The notes beneath the pieces were generated by a model, which ran no database searches, was not told the DNA's origin, and saw nothing but the letters and a program-made list of their open reading frames with translations. Shown here in pieces: positions 35,895 to 43,866 of a stretch of DNA of 64,000 bases (position 1 is the first letter of the stretch; each line of letters opens with the position of its first letter). The stretch comes from Neolewinella lacunae (GTDB lineage Bacteria > Bacteroidota > Bacteroidia > Chitinophagales > Saprospiraceae): NCBI RefSeq assembly GCF_014349155.1, contig NZ_JACSIT010000037.1, forward strand, positions 1 to 64,000, written 5' to 3'. A program made the translations under genes and the position numbers.

Positions 35895-36656
35895 TCAGCC
35901 CTGGCTGCTGGCAATCAATTTCCGGCCCCACACGAGCACCTGAACGCCGTAAACGCATAGCCACAGCAGCAGCACCGTATAGGAAAGCGCCTGGATGCCC
36001 GCGTACCAGGCCAGGCCGCGGAGGTCTGCCCAGTAGTATTTGTAAGCCAGGAAATCGGCGGACGAGAGAATGGCGTAGGCCAGGATGAAGAGTAAGCAGC
36101 CTTTGAGCAATTTGCGGAGGTACCACATGTGGCGCGGCAAACTCCGCCGCTGCAATTGCCGCCGCTTGCGCCGCAGGTAGAGGTAGCTGAACAAGACGTA
36201 AAGGGGCCAGCCAGCCAGGAAGAGGAGCTGCTCCAGGCTCCCGTAAAAAGGGTTGTAAAAGGATCTGCCCGTAGCGTGGCGCAGTGCCGGGAAGCACCAG
36301 ATGGACACAAAATACAGCGTTTGCCCAATGGGCAAAACCAGGTGCTTGAGGTCGGTCCAACGGAACCGGTAGCGGGGGAAGAGGCTGATTTTGACGTGGC
36401 TGAACAGCAGCACCGGCAGCCAGAGACTGAAGTAGATGGGCAGAAAACGCAAAGGTGGATAGCGCAACAGCCAGCCGCTGAAGTCGAGCAAAAAGTGCAG
36501 CTGGGTAAGCCCGCCGAGCACCAGCAGGGTGCCGTAGAGCCGGTTGGCACGCCGCTCGCCCGACTGCTTGAGGAAGAACAAGCCACCAATGCCAATGGCC
36601 GCGAGCAGGGTCGCGGCCATCAGAACAACAGGAATGATTTTGGGAAGTGCGGGCAT
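35895..36656 (-). CDS. Seven-helix membrane protein resembling the sensor part of AraC-linked regulators
   Basis: 253 residues with about seven transmembrane helices and a basic loop (LRRKRRQLQRRSLPRH) between helices five and six. The layout matches the membrane half of the AraC regulator at 16687 (start helix, Trp-rich region LWLPVLLFSHVKISLFP, then LYVLFSYLYLRRK), but the protein stops after the last helix, at IASSQG, with no DNA-binding domain. I do not know a function. The downstream repeat insertion at 35785 directly after the stop could mark where a C-terminal domain was lost. Confidence 0.65.
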   Translation of the reverse strand: MPALPKIIPVVLMAATLLAAIGIGGLFFLKQSGERRANRLYGTLLVLGGLTQLHFLLDFSGWLLRYPPLRFLPIYFSLWLPVLLFSHVKISLFPRYRFRWTDLKHLVLPIGQTLYFVSIWCFPALRHATGRSFYNPFYGSLEQLLFLAGWPLYVLFSYLYLRRKRRQLQRRSLPRHMWYLRKLLKGCLLFILAYAILSSADFLAYKYYWADLRGLAWYAGIQALSYTVLLLWLCVYGVQVLVWGRKLIASSQG

Positions 36657-36731
36657 GCCGCTAAGGTAAGCGTCTTGGCGGGGTCAGTGGGAGGCAAAAA
36701 GTCATACGGCGGGCAGCAGGCGGAGGGGCCT

Positions 36732-37733
36732 TTACTTGGCCGTGTAGAAAGCGTCGGAGGCCAGTTCCTTGTAGAAACCTTTGAGGTAGCGGGTGATTTC
36801 GCGCTTGCTCTCGGCGCTCAAGCCGTCAAAGTCTTCCACCTGCTGGAGCAGGGTGTCTTTGAGGGAGACGAAGTAGGCGACGCTGCCGCTGAAGTCGGGG
36901 GCCGTGTCGTATTCCCAGATCAGCGTCCGGTCGGTCACCTTCGTTTCGTTGTAGTGAGCAAAGCCATTGGCGTAGGTGGCGTTGACGAGGCCGCTGTAGT
37001 CGAAGTCGTAAGGAACGGCGGTATAGGTGCCGTTGGCGTTTTCGAGCAACTTCAGGTTGCGGACCATCCGGTTGGAGAAGTCGCTGTTGCCGATCATGAA
37101 CTGGAACAGGGCCAGGGTTTCGGCGTTGGTGATTTTCTCGGCGGGCAGGGCGTAGCAGGATTTGCAGTTGTCGGTGTCAAGGCGGTTTTGCAGTTCGTCG
37201 TTGTCTTCGATGAGGATGCCGTAGCTGGTGGTGCTGCTGCCGTCAACGGTGTTAACGTAGGTGACGGTAAGCAGCTTGGTGCGGTAGCTGGCGTTGGGGG
37301 CAACGGTCTGGTAAAGCTCGTAGGCCAGTTTTTCGCGCAGGAGGGCATCCTGCCCAGCGGCATCGCCGGTGCAGTGGGTAACGAGTTTGAAGTCGTTGTG
37401 GGTGTTGAGTCCGGCAGCACGCAGGCCATCCTTAGCAAACTTGAGTTCCAGGGGAGGCATCACGCAGGTCCGGCGGCGGAAGCGTCCGCGCACGGCGGCT
37501 TCCAACTCCAGTTCTTCGCCGTTGTGGATAACGGTGGCGGCAAAGAAGTTTTCCGTTTTGCGGTTGGCCTCGAGGGTATCGAAGTTGACGCGGAAGGTGA
37601 TGTGGGTGCTGCTCTCGGTCAGCCACTGATCAAAGAGGCTGGGGCCTGCTTTTGCGCCGCCCCCGTCTTGATCGGCAAAAACAGCGCAGCTGAAAAGAAT
37701 GCTGAAAACGAGGGTAAAGAAGAAACGCGTCAT
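36732..37733 (-). CDS. Exported protein with CotH-like features
   Basis: 333 residues with a signal peptide at 1-20. The body recalls distant CotH/atypical kinase-fold proteins: AAVRGRFRRRTCVMPPLELKF, then LLREKLAYELYQTVAPNASYR with a paired beta strand, and MIGNSDFSNRMVRNLKLL followed by AVPYDFDYSGLV, where the Asn/Asp positions would match a kinase metal site. Cys pairs (CKSC, single Cys elsewhere) suggest disulfides. Assignment is by eye and weak; some related Bacteroidota genes are annotated only as hypothetical. The ATG at 37733 starts a clean signal peptide. Confidence 0.55.
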   Translation of the reverse strand: MTRFFFTLVFSILFSCAVFADQDGGGAKAGPSLFDQWLTESSTHITFRVNFDTLEANRKTENFFAATVIHNGEELELEAAVRGRFRRRTCVMPPLELKFAKDGLRAAGLNTHNDFKLVTHCTGDAAGQDALLREKLAYELYQTVAPNASYRTKLLTVTYVNTVDGSSTTSYGILIEDNDELQNRLDTDNCKSCYALPAEKITNAETLALFQFMIGNSDFSNRMVRNLKLLENANGTYTAVPYDFDYSGLVNATYANGFAHYNETKVTDRTLIWEYDTAPDFSGSVAYFVSLKDTLLQQVEDFDGLSAESKREITRYLKGFYKELASDAFYTAK

Positions 37734-38176
37734 GATCGGAATATTGGCTGGGTCTGGTTTAAGAGACTTGGTATTTAGTTATGGGTTGCACGGGTTGCCT
37801 TTGCTTTCCGTGCTTTGATGACACAAATATCGGGGGGTGTTTCAGTCGCCGAAAATTTGTTCGAGCCCTCCTAGGTTTCCATCGACGAATGCTAGTAAAA
37901 TCCGACGAACGGCCTGGTGACTTTCCTGATTTTCAACGTCTCACCCCGCTGGGCTTCGGCGAGCGCACTCCACTTCGGTGGTGGGGCTGGCCTCTCTTGC
38001 CCTCTCCCATGCCAAAAGCGTGCCCGAAATTTATGTAGCTGATAATCAGCGGTAAACAATTGCAATAAAAGCAGCAAGTGACCGCTTTCGGACATCCCCT
38101 GCCCGCTAACGGACGGCACGGCAGCGGAAAAACCCGGCCGCAGGCCCTACCTTGGCGAAAGCGGACCAAACGACTA
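37734..38176. other. Intergenic stretch with unassigned sequence
   Basis: About 440 bases between divergent genes. A GC-rich tract (about 37930-38020) is open on the minus strand but shows no start, signal or domain; I do not call it. No modular repeat copy was seen apart from a weak core-like GGCCGCAGGCC near 38138. The permease promoter lies at the right end. Confidence 0.4.
38148..38155 (+). promoter_or_regulatory. -7-like element TACCTTGG
   Basis: One mismatch to TAnnTTTG, 22 bases before the ATG at 38177; it favours that start over the in-frame ATG at 38078. Confidence 0.4.
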
Positions 38177-39505
38177 ATGCCCATGCTTTCCGGACTTCCT
38201 CTCTTGCTGGCCCTTGCGGCGGCGATCCTGTTCCTCATTGTGGCGGGGAGTCGTTTTGGCTGGCATCCTTTTTTTGCCCTGTTCGTGGCTGCGGTGGGCT
38301 TGGGGCTGGCCATCGGCTTTGATTTGCCGCAAGTGATCGCGCTGCTGAAGGAGGGTTTTGGCGGGCTCGTCGGAGGGGTAGGCTTGCTCATTGTGCTGGG
38401 CAGCATCATCGGGGTGGCGCTGGAGCGCTCGGGAGCTGCCCGCCGGATTGCGGATTTGCTCATTGGTGGCGGCGGCCGCCTGGGCCTGCGGCTCGTCGTA
38501 TTGGGGGCGGTCATTTCCGTGCCGGTTTTTTGCGATAGTGGCTTCATCATTCTGGCCGGTTTGTTGCCTGCCCTGGCGCTGCGGGCGGGGACGAAACTGG
38601 CACCGCTGGCACTGAGCCTGGCCGGTGGACTTTACCTGACCCATACCCTCATCCCGCCCACCCCGGGCCCACTGGCCGCCGCCGCCAACCTGGGGGCGAC
38701 GGACTACATCGGCACCATCATGGGCCTCGGCCTGGTCGTTAGCCTGCCTGCCTTGTTCGTCGTCTGGAAGTCCGCCGCCTGGCTGGGTGCCCGCATTCCG
38801 GCCCGCCCGCCCGCAGCAGCGGAAATTCTTCTGGAGGCCACCCCGGGCCTACTCCCCAGCTTGCTGCCCCTGCTTACGCCCATGGTCCTCATTGCGCTGG
38901 GCTCGGTCTTGCAGCTTACTACGGAGCCGGGGGGATTGGCCGACTACCTCCGCTGGTGCTGCGAGCCAACGGTAGCTTTAGCGCTGGGCTGCATCCCCGC
39001 GTTGCTGTTGCCCTCGGCTACCCCCAAGACGGAATGGATAAAGGACGGACTGAACCTGGCGGGCCCCATCCTCATCATCACCGGCCTGGGCGGTGCCTTC
39101 GGGGCCATCCTGAAAGCTTCGTCCTTGGCCGCCGACGTCGCGGCCTGGGTAGGCGAGGCCGCGCTATCCGGCAGCGCCCTCCTCGGCCTGGGCTTTGCGA
39201 TTGCCGCCCTGCTCAAAACGGCCCAGGGCTCCAGTACGGGCGCACTGGTCATCGCCTCCGGCATCGTCGCTCCGCTGCTGCCGCTGGCGGGCTTCAGCTC
39301 GGCCACCGACCTGGCCCTCCTCACCCTGGCCATCGGCGGCGGGGCCATGACGGTGAGCCACGCCAACGACTCTTACTTCTGGGTCGTTTCCCGCTTTTCG
39401 GGCATTGAGGTGGCCGACGCCTACCGCAGCTATACGCCCCTGACGGCGGTGATGGGGTTCACCGTCTTAGTCACCGTCTTGCTGCTGGGCCTGGTGCTGC
39501 GCTGA
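38177..39505 (+). CDS. GntP-family gluconate/organic acid permease
   Basis: 442-residue inner membrane symporter with about 12-14 hydrophobic helices, a standard GntP length. Family blocks: FGWHPFFALFVAAVGLGL, GFGGLVGGVGLLIVLGSIIG, PVFCDSGFIIL, LYLTHTLIPPTPGPLAAAA (the conserved Pro-rich re-entrant loop), LLKTAQGSSTGALVIASGI and SHANDSYFWVVSRFSG near the end. Members move gluconate or other small sugar acids with protons; the substrate here cannot be read from sequence. The GTP-free, promoter-compatible ATG at 38177 yields MPMLSGLPLLLAL, a normal start. No sugar-acid kinase or dehydratase is adjacent. Confidence 0.92.
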   Translation: MPMLSGLPLLLALAAAILFLIVAGSRFGWHPFFALFVAAVGLGLAIGFDLPQVIALLKEGFGGLVGGVGLLIVLGSIIGVALERSGAARRIADLLIGGGGRLGLRLVVLGAVISVPVFCDSGFIILAGLLPALALRAGTKLAPLALSLAGGLYLTHTLIPPTPGPLAAAANLGATDYIGTIMGLGLVVSLPALFVVWKSAAWLGARIPARPPAAAEILLEATPGLLPSLLPLLTPMVLIALGSVLQLTTEPGGLADYLRWCCEPTVALALGCIPALLLPSATPKTEWIKDGLNLAGPILIITGLGGAFGAILKASSLAADVAAWVGEAALSGSALLGLGFAIAALLKTAQGSSTGALVIASGIVAPLLPLAGFSSATDLALLTLAIGGGAMTVSHANDSYFWVVSRFSGIEVADAYRSYTPLTAVMGFTVLVTVLLLGLVLR

Positions 39506-41380
39506 TCAACGCAGCAACGGCAGCCGGACGGCACTGGGGTATGCCACGCTGTGGTGGACCTTGTTTTTGGCCACCACGCCCTCTTTTTCGTCGTAGTTCT
39601 TCCCACCCGTATTCAGGTTGCGCTCGAAGCGCGGGAAGTTGGAACTGGAAACCTCGATGCGGATGGAATGGCCCGGCTGGAAGTAGTTGCTCGTGGACAT
39701 GGGCGTAAGTTCCACCTTATAGACCTTGTCTTTTTCCATGAACACTTCCCGGTCGTAGCCCTCGCGGTAGCGGACGCGCTGGATGGTTTCGTCGAGGTTG
39801 TAGGCCGTGCCGTCGGGGTACACATCGATGAGCTTCACGGTGAAGTCGGTGTCTTTGGCATCGGAGCTGACGTAGAGCGTGGTCTCGATGAAGCCGGAAA
39901 GTTCGACGCCCTCGGCGAAGGGCTCGGTGGTGTAGACGAGGATGTCGTTACGGTTTTCCATTACGCGCTGGTCGAAGGAGCCGCCTTTTACGGCGTTGCC
40001 GGTGCAGCAGACGTTGCCGCCGTAGCTCGGTACGGGGTCCATGGGGTCGTAAACGAAGGCATCGGGCTGGTCTTTGGCGGGGGCCTTGGTTACGAGGCGG
40101 CCGTTGCCGTGGCGGGTGTTGGCGCGGCCGTCGGAGTCCAGGTAGTAGGTCGTCATCACCGCAGCGGGCGGGGGCCAGGCGGTGCTGGTTTGCCAGACAT
40201 TGCTCCCCATGGTATAGAATTGCACCTGCGGCAGCGCCTTTATTTTGCTGCTTTCGGTGCCTTTGAGGTGCTTATCAAACCAGCCGTAGATGAGTTCGTC
40301 GTAGTCCAGGCGGGCATCCCCCACGTTGCGTTCGCCGACTACGGTGTTGGCCGTAGCGCGGGTGTAGGCGCAGTGCAGGGTGGGGGCGATGACCAGGTGC
40401 TGCTGCTCGCGCACGGCCGGGCTGGTAGCGTTCTGGCGGACGTGGTTGAACAGGGCCAGGTTGGGACTGATGGAGACGTCGTACCAGCTCGTGAACCAGA
40501 AGGTGGGCACGTTGAAAGGCATATCATCGTGGTAAAGCCCGCCCTGGTACCACTTCGGGTCGTTGGGTTGGCGGGTGATCATCTCCTCGTAAATGCCCTG
40601 GGGGCCGTGCTGGGTGCGGATGATGTCCTGAACGGGCAGGGTGCGGAGGCCTTCGGCCCAGTCGACGCTGGGGTATTCGGGAGACATATCGTAAAAGCGT
40701 TGCAGGCGCAGGAGGTCTTCGCGGCTGGTGCCGGCGGCCAGGCGCGGGCGCTGCGGGTCGTGCTGCACGGAGTAGAGCCAGGCGGTGAAGAGCATCTGTT
40801 GGGCGCCGCCGCGGTACCAGTTGCCTTGCTCCATGTACTTGCCAATGCGGCCCACGCCCGCGCCGTAGCCCATGGGCACCATGGCCTTCAGGGCGGGGTG
40901 GCCCAGGCTGGCCACGGCCATTTGCCACTCGGCGGTAGAACTGCAGCCGTAGAGGCCGATGTTGCCATTGCTCCATCTTTGTTCGGCCAGCCAGGTGAAG
41001 GCGTCGTAGCCGTCGGTGAGGGGCACCCCGAGGATGTCCCACTCCCCTTCACTGTAGTAGCGGCCGCGTTCGTTTTGTTCCACGTAGGCGTAGCCGCGCA
41101 CTACCGCCTCGTAGGCCCGCTCGTAGGTGCGGGTGCGCTCTTCGCCGTCTACCCAGGCGTTCATCTGGTAAGGAGTACGGCTCAGGATGATGGGCACCCT
41201 GGCGTCGGTTTTGGGGCGGTAAATGTCCGTACACAAGCGCACGCCGTCGCGCATCGTCACCATGTTTTTCTGCTCAATGTGGGCCACCTGGGCCAGTTTC
41301 AGGTAAGCAGCCGATGATTGGGCGCTGCCGCAGGTGCAGTGCAAAAGGACCAGTAAGAGCAAGGAAAGGCGAAAAGACAT
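39506..41380 (-). CDS. CocE/NonD-family X-Pro dipeptidyl-peptidase-like hydrolase, exported
   Basis: Alpha/beta hydrolase of peptidase family S15 type. Signal peptide [19 protein letters not shown], then [17 protein letters not shown] (typical first strand), [19 protein letters not shown], and the nucleophile elbow [13 protein letters not shown]: family members have GxSY(x)G, here G-C-S-S-T, with Ser as likely nucleophile. A C-terminal jelly-roll follows ([36 protein letters not shown]). The ATG at 41380 is chosen, because TACCTTAC (41415-41422, minus strand) looks like the -7 box and an upstream start at 41428 would precede it; ATG at 41389 is possible. The end of the signal peptide is coded by a repeat-core-like sequence. 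Confidence 0.9.
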   Translation of the reverse strand: MSFRLSLLLLVLLHCTCGSAQSSAAYLKLAQVAHIEQKNMVTMRDGVRLCTDIYRPKTDARVPIILSRTPYQMNAWVDGEERTRTYERAYEAVVRGYAYVEQNERGRYYSEGEWDILGVPLTDGYDAFTWLAEQRWSNGNIGLYGCSSTAEWQMAVASLGHPALKAMVPMGYGAGVGRIGKYMEQGNWYRGGAQQMLFTAWLYSVQHDPQRPRLAAGTSREDLLRLQRFYDMSPEYPSVDWAEGLRTLPVQDIIRTQHGPQGIYEEMITRQPNDPKWYQGGLYHDDMPFNVPTFWFTSWYDVSISPNLALFNHVRQNATSPAVREQQHLVIAPTLHCAYTRATANTVVGERNVGDARLDYDELIYGWFDKHLKGTESSKIKALPQVQFYTMGSNVWQTSTAWPPPAAVMTTYYLDSDGRANTRHGNGRLVTKAPAKDQPDAFVYDPMDPVPSYGGNVCCTGNAVKGGSFDQRVMENRNDILVYTTEPFAEGVELSGFIETTLYVSSDAKDTDFTVKLIDVYPDGTAYNLDETIQRVRYREGYDREVFMEKDKVYKVELTPMSTSNYFQPGHSIRIEVSSSNFPRFERNLNTGGKNYDEKEGVVAKNKVHHSVAYPSAVRLPLLR

Positions 41381-41414
41381 AGTGTACATTATCGTTGGAC
41401 AGTCGGGAAAGCCA

Positions 41415-41422
41415 GTAAGGTA
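41415..41422 (-). promoter_or_regulatory. -7-like element TACCTTAC
   Basis: Minus-strand TACCTTAC, two mismatches to TAnnTTTG, 34 bases before the hydrolase ATG. Decides against the longest frame. Confidence 0.35.
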
Positions 41423-41438
41423 CACCAAGTTTTATTTT

Positions 41439-41620
41439 AGGGTCAGGTTGGGGAGTTGTAACGTAGCTGTTTGCTGATTTCCAGAGGGTTAGATGGCAAT
41501 GGTTTTGGTAGTTTGGTAGTGGGCATTGTCAACTACCGAACTACAAAACCACCGAACTGCCTTCTGAAAGCCGTTGAAGACCAGTGGGTGGTGATTGTTG
41601 CAAGGGCTCAACCTCACGTT
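41439..41620. mobile_element. MITE-like element, copy 2 (182 bp)
   Basis: Ends AGGGTCAGGTT (41439-41449) and AACCTCACGTT (41610-41620). Interior matches copy 1 at 24564 block by block: GCAATGGTTTT, GGTAGTGG, ACTACCGAACTAC and GCCTTCTGAA with the same order. The heptamer tract in the middle differs in length and sequence. Confidence 0.7.
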
Positions 41621-41673
41621 TTTTTTAGGCACTGTACACAAAACAATGCCGCTGTGCCCCGCTCCTCCCGCCC

Positions 41674-42363
41674 TCAGAAAGTGTGGTGGGCGCTGAACTG
41701 GGTTTGCCATTTGCTCCAGGTGGCGGTGGTCTGGTTCATGGCGCCGAGTTGTACCCGCAACTTCCTGCCCAACCCGTAGCCCAACCCGAGGTAGGTGCGG
41801 TTGCGGTCAAAAGTAGCAACGCGGTTGCCATTGCCCACGTCTTGCTGTCCGTTGATGAACAACTCGTTGTACAGGGCCAGGTAGGCCGTTTTGTGGCCCA
41901 ATTCCCGGGCGTTCAGGGGGACGTTGAGGAAGAGGTTGTAGCGGTAACGCGTACGGAAATCCTGGCCTTCCACCCAGCGCTGTTCGTAGCGGAAGCGATG
42001 GGTCAGCAGAAAGCGGCCCCCTACCTTGTGGGGCAGGAGTGCTTCCTGGTAAATGCGGTTTTCGTGACTGCTTTCGCTGCTTTCGCCCGGCACTCCTGAG
42101 GTGATGGTGGCGTAGCCGAGGGTAAAAAGTACGTCGGCGTCTTTGGGCCGGTACGTCAGGCCGTTGCGGATCAGGATTTGCTCGAGGTCGGTCCCGAAAT
42201 TCCAGTACCGAAACTGGAAATCGCCCTGGATGCCGAAGGGTCCATTGCCGAAGCGGGCGTTGTAAAAATACATGTACCAGGCCCCGAGCTGGTCTTCATC
42301 AACGGCTTGTGCGCTGAGGGGGAGGCCAGCCAGCAATAGACAGAAAAGCAGAGAATATCGCAT
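41674..42363 (-). CDS. DUF2490 outer-membrane barrel protein
   Basis: 229 residues. Signal peptide 1-20 (LLFCLLLAGLPLSAQA), then DEDQLGAWYMYFYNARFGN, the usual first strand of DUF2490, followed by alternating-pattern strands (FGIQGDFQFRYWNFGTDLEQ, LLTHRFRYEQRWVEGQDF, TYLGLGYGLGRKLRVQLGAMNQ) ending with a C-terminal Phe typical of barrel insertion. Function unknown; members are predicted porin-like barrels. Same strand as the carbonic anhydrase upstream, separated by a long inverted repeat, so probably separately transcribed. Confidence 0.9.
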   Translation of the reverse strand: MRYSLLFCLLLAGLPLSAQAVDEDQLGAWYMYFYNARFGNGPFGIQGDFQFRYWNFGTDLEQILIRNGLTYRPKDADVLFTLGYATITSGVPGESSESSHENRIYQEALLPHKVGGRFLLTHRFRYEQRWVEGQDFRTRYRYNLFLNVPLNARELGHKTAYLALYNELFINGQQDVGNGNRVATFDRNRTYLGLGYGLGRKLRVQLGAMNQTTATWSKWQTQFSAHHTF

Positions 42364-42394
42364 AAGATTAAGCTAAGAATTTTGGGTACCCAGG

Positions 42395-42457
42395 CCCGCG
42401 CTGGAACGGGTTTTTTCGTGGCTCCACCGGTTGGGGGAGCGGGTCTTCCAGCGCGGG
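42395..42457. repeat. Long inverted repeat between carbonic anhydrase and DUF2490 genes
   Basis: CCCGCGCTGGAA (42395-42406) is the exact reverse complement of TTCCAGCGCGGG (42446-42457); a second arm pair (GGCTCC/GGGAGC) sits inside. No T tract in minus-strand sense, so it may be a structured processing site rather than a simple terminator. Confidence 0.6.
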
Positions 42458-42477
42458 TACAGGGCCCAAGTTCGGGT

Positions 42478-43239
42478 TTACTTGTTGAAGGCGGGCAAGC
42501 TTTCAATCGTTTCTTCCAGGAAACTGACCAGACCCGTTTCCAGGTTGTAGACGGCACCTACGATCAAGACTTCGCCGGATGCGAAGCGGCGGCTGAGGAC
42601 GGGTTCGAGGTCACGGAGTTCATTGACTTGCTCAATGACGTTTTGGCGGATGGCGAGGTCTGTCTGCTCCTTTTCCCCGCTGGCGTGCGCCTTGGCGTAA
42701 AGGGAGGCAGGCTTGATGGCGTTGATGAGGGTAACCACGTGGCCGGGAGGGTTCTCGGGTAAAGACATGGCGGCCTTGACGGCTCCGCAGGATTGGTGGC
42801 CCAGTACGACGATCAAGCGGGTGTTGAGCACCACCGTAGCGTATTCGATGGTGCCGTAGGAAGCCTCGGCCATCACCTGGCCGGCGGTACGGGTGATGAA
42901 AAGGTCTCCCACTCCCTGGTCGAAGATGATCTCGTTGGGTACCCGGCTGTCTGCACAGCCAATGATGGTGGCGAAAGGTTTTTGCCCCAGCGATCCATTT
43001 TTAAGATCGGCATCCGATTGCCGGGGCTTGATGCTTCTGTTGTCCACGAAGCGGCGGTTGCCGTAGATCAGTTTCTTGAGGCCATAGTAGGGGTTCTTGT
43101 AGGCACTGTCGCGGTCGGCGAAGTACTGCCCGTCTTCCAGCTCGAGGAGCCGGTCGACTACCGCTGCTTGTTGGGAGTGCAGGGCCAGCGGGCCGAGCAG
43201 CAAAAAGAACAGTAGTGAGAAAAAAGAAATTGAGTTCAT
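42478..43239 (-). CDS. Periplasmic beta-carbonic anhydrase
   Basis: Zinc enzyme interconverting CO2 and bicarbonate. 253 residues: signal peptide 1-22 (LLFFLLLGPLALHSQQ), then the beta-class core with the first zinc Cys in GCADSRVPNE (about residue 94) and the His-x2-Cys pair in VVLGHQSCGAVKAA (about 147-150), plus FITRTAGQV. These are the complete metal ligands and the Asp-Arg dyad. Export to the periplasm is inferred from the signal peptide; beta enzymes in Bacteroidota of this layout are known. A palindrome lies in its leader at 43266, overlapping a possible promoter. Confidence 0.93.
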   Translation of the reverse strand: MNSISFFSLLFFLLLGPLALHSQQAAVVDRLLELEDGQYFADRDSAYKNPYYGLKKLIYGNRRFVDNRSIKPRQSDADLKNGSLGQKPFATIIGCADSRVPNEIIFDQGVGDLFITRTAGQVMAEASYGTIEYATVVLNTRLIVVLGHQSCGAVKAAMSLPENPPGHVVTLINAIKPASLYAKAHASGEKEQTDLAIRQNVIEQVNELRDLEPVLSRRFASGEVLIVGAVYNLETGLVSFLEETIESLPAFNK

Positions 43240-43265
43240 GGTCGGTTGTTTAGTGAGATAGCAAA

Positions 43266-43283
43266 ACTTTCAATTTTGAAAGT
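43266..43283 (-). promoter_or_regulatory. Palindromic operator candidate upstream of the carbonic anhydrase gene
   Basis: ACTTTCAATTTTGAAAGT: 8-bp arms around TT, 27 bases before the start codon; on the minus strand it overlaps an AAGTTTTG that could be the -7 box. A second small pair (GATAG/CTATC) lies just upstream. Confidence 0.5.
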
Positions 43284-43529
43284 GTGTTTAATAAATTTGA
43301 TAGCTTAACTATCGTATTTACGATGAGGTGACAATTTTTGGTTTTCAGCCCAGGGTACGCGACGGGAAGAATTGGGGAGCCAGGCAGGCCCCTCCCAACC
43401 CATCCCCAAAAAGTAAAGGAGGCAGGAAATGTGGAATTCCGGTAGCCGGAAGTAGTGGAGCAGCCCACCCCAAAAACGGGCCGCAATAAAAAGATGGCCC
43501 AAAGTTTGGCGCTACCATGGTCTCGGACC

Positions 43530-43537
43530 TACTTTTG
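43530..43537 (+). promoter_or_regulatory. tRNA-Cys promoter: -7 TACTTTTG with -33 TTTG at 43505
   Basis: Exact TAnnTTTG; TTTG at 43505-43508 is 21 nt upstream, the expected Bacteroidota spacing. The tRNA begins 11 nt after the box. Confidence 0.75.
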
Positions 43538-43547
43538 CATCCCCGAT

Positions 43548-43618
43548 GGTTGGGTGGCCGAGTGGCTAGGCACAGGTCTGCAAAACCTGCTACGGCGGTT
43601 CGAATCCGCTCTCAACCT
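43548..43618 (+). tRNA. tRNA-Cys (GCA)
   Basis: 71-nt cloverleaf. Acceptor GGTTGGG pairs with CTCAACC (one G-U); anticodon stem CAGGT/ACCTG with loop CTGCAAA, anticodon GCA at 43580-43582; T-loop TTCGAAT. Discriminator is T, the Cys identity base. CCA is not encoded. Confidence 0.95.
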
Positions 43619-43624
43619 CAGAAG

Positions 43625-43671
43625 AAACCCGCAATCGACTGGCCAACAGTTGTTTGCGGGTTTTCTTTTTT
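43625..43671 (+). terminator. Intrinsic terminator of tRNA-Cys
   Basis: AAACCCGCAA (43625-43634) pairs with TTGCGGGTTT (43654-43663), followed by a T-rich tail (TTTTCTTTTTT). Confidence 0.85.
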
Positions 43672-43801
43672 GGTTTAGCCTCCGGCGGGAGTGCTCGTCG
43701 ACTACGCACTTGGTAACTCGTTAGCTTCAGCGGCCGGAGCAGACTTTGGGGGCCGGGTGGTGGATTCGGCCGGGATTCTACGCCATGCGCGGCAAAAGCC
43801 T

Positions 43802-43809
43802 TAATTTTG
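43802..43809 (+). promoter_or_regulatory. -7 element TAATTTTG before the E2 gene
   Basis: Exact TAnnTTTG, 57 bases before the ATG at 43867; it overlaps the longer frame's start and so rules it out. Confidence 0.6.
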
Positions 43810-43866
43810 CCAAAGTCCTGTAACCAAGCCAGCGGATTAACCAACCGCACCAAAGAACCAACGCAC

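Noticed and set aside
39551..41317. 588-residue plus-strand frame opposite the CocE/NonD hydrolase
   Set aside because: Val/Gly/His-rich shadow frame; the minus-strand frame has a clear fold and signal peptide.
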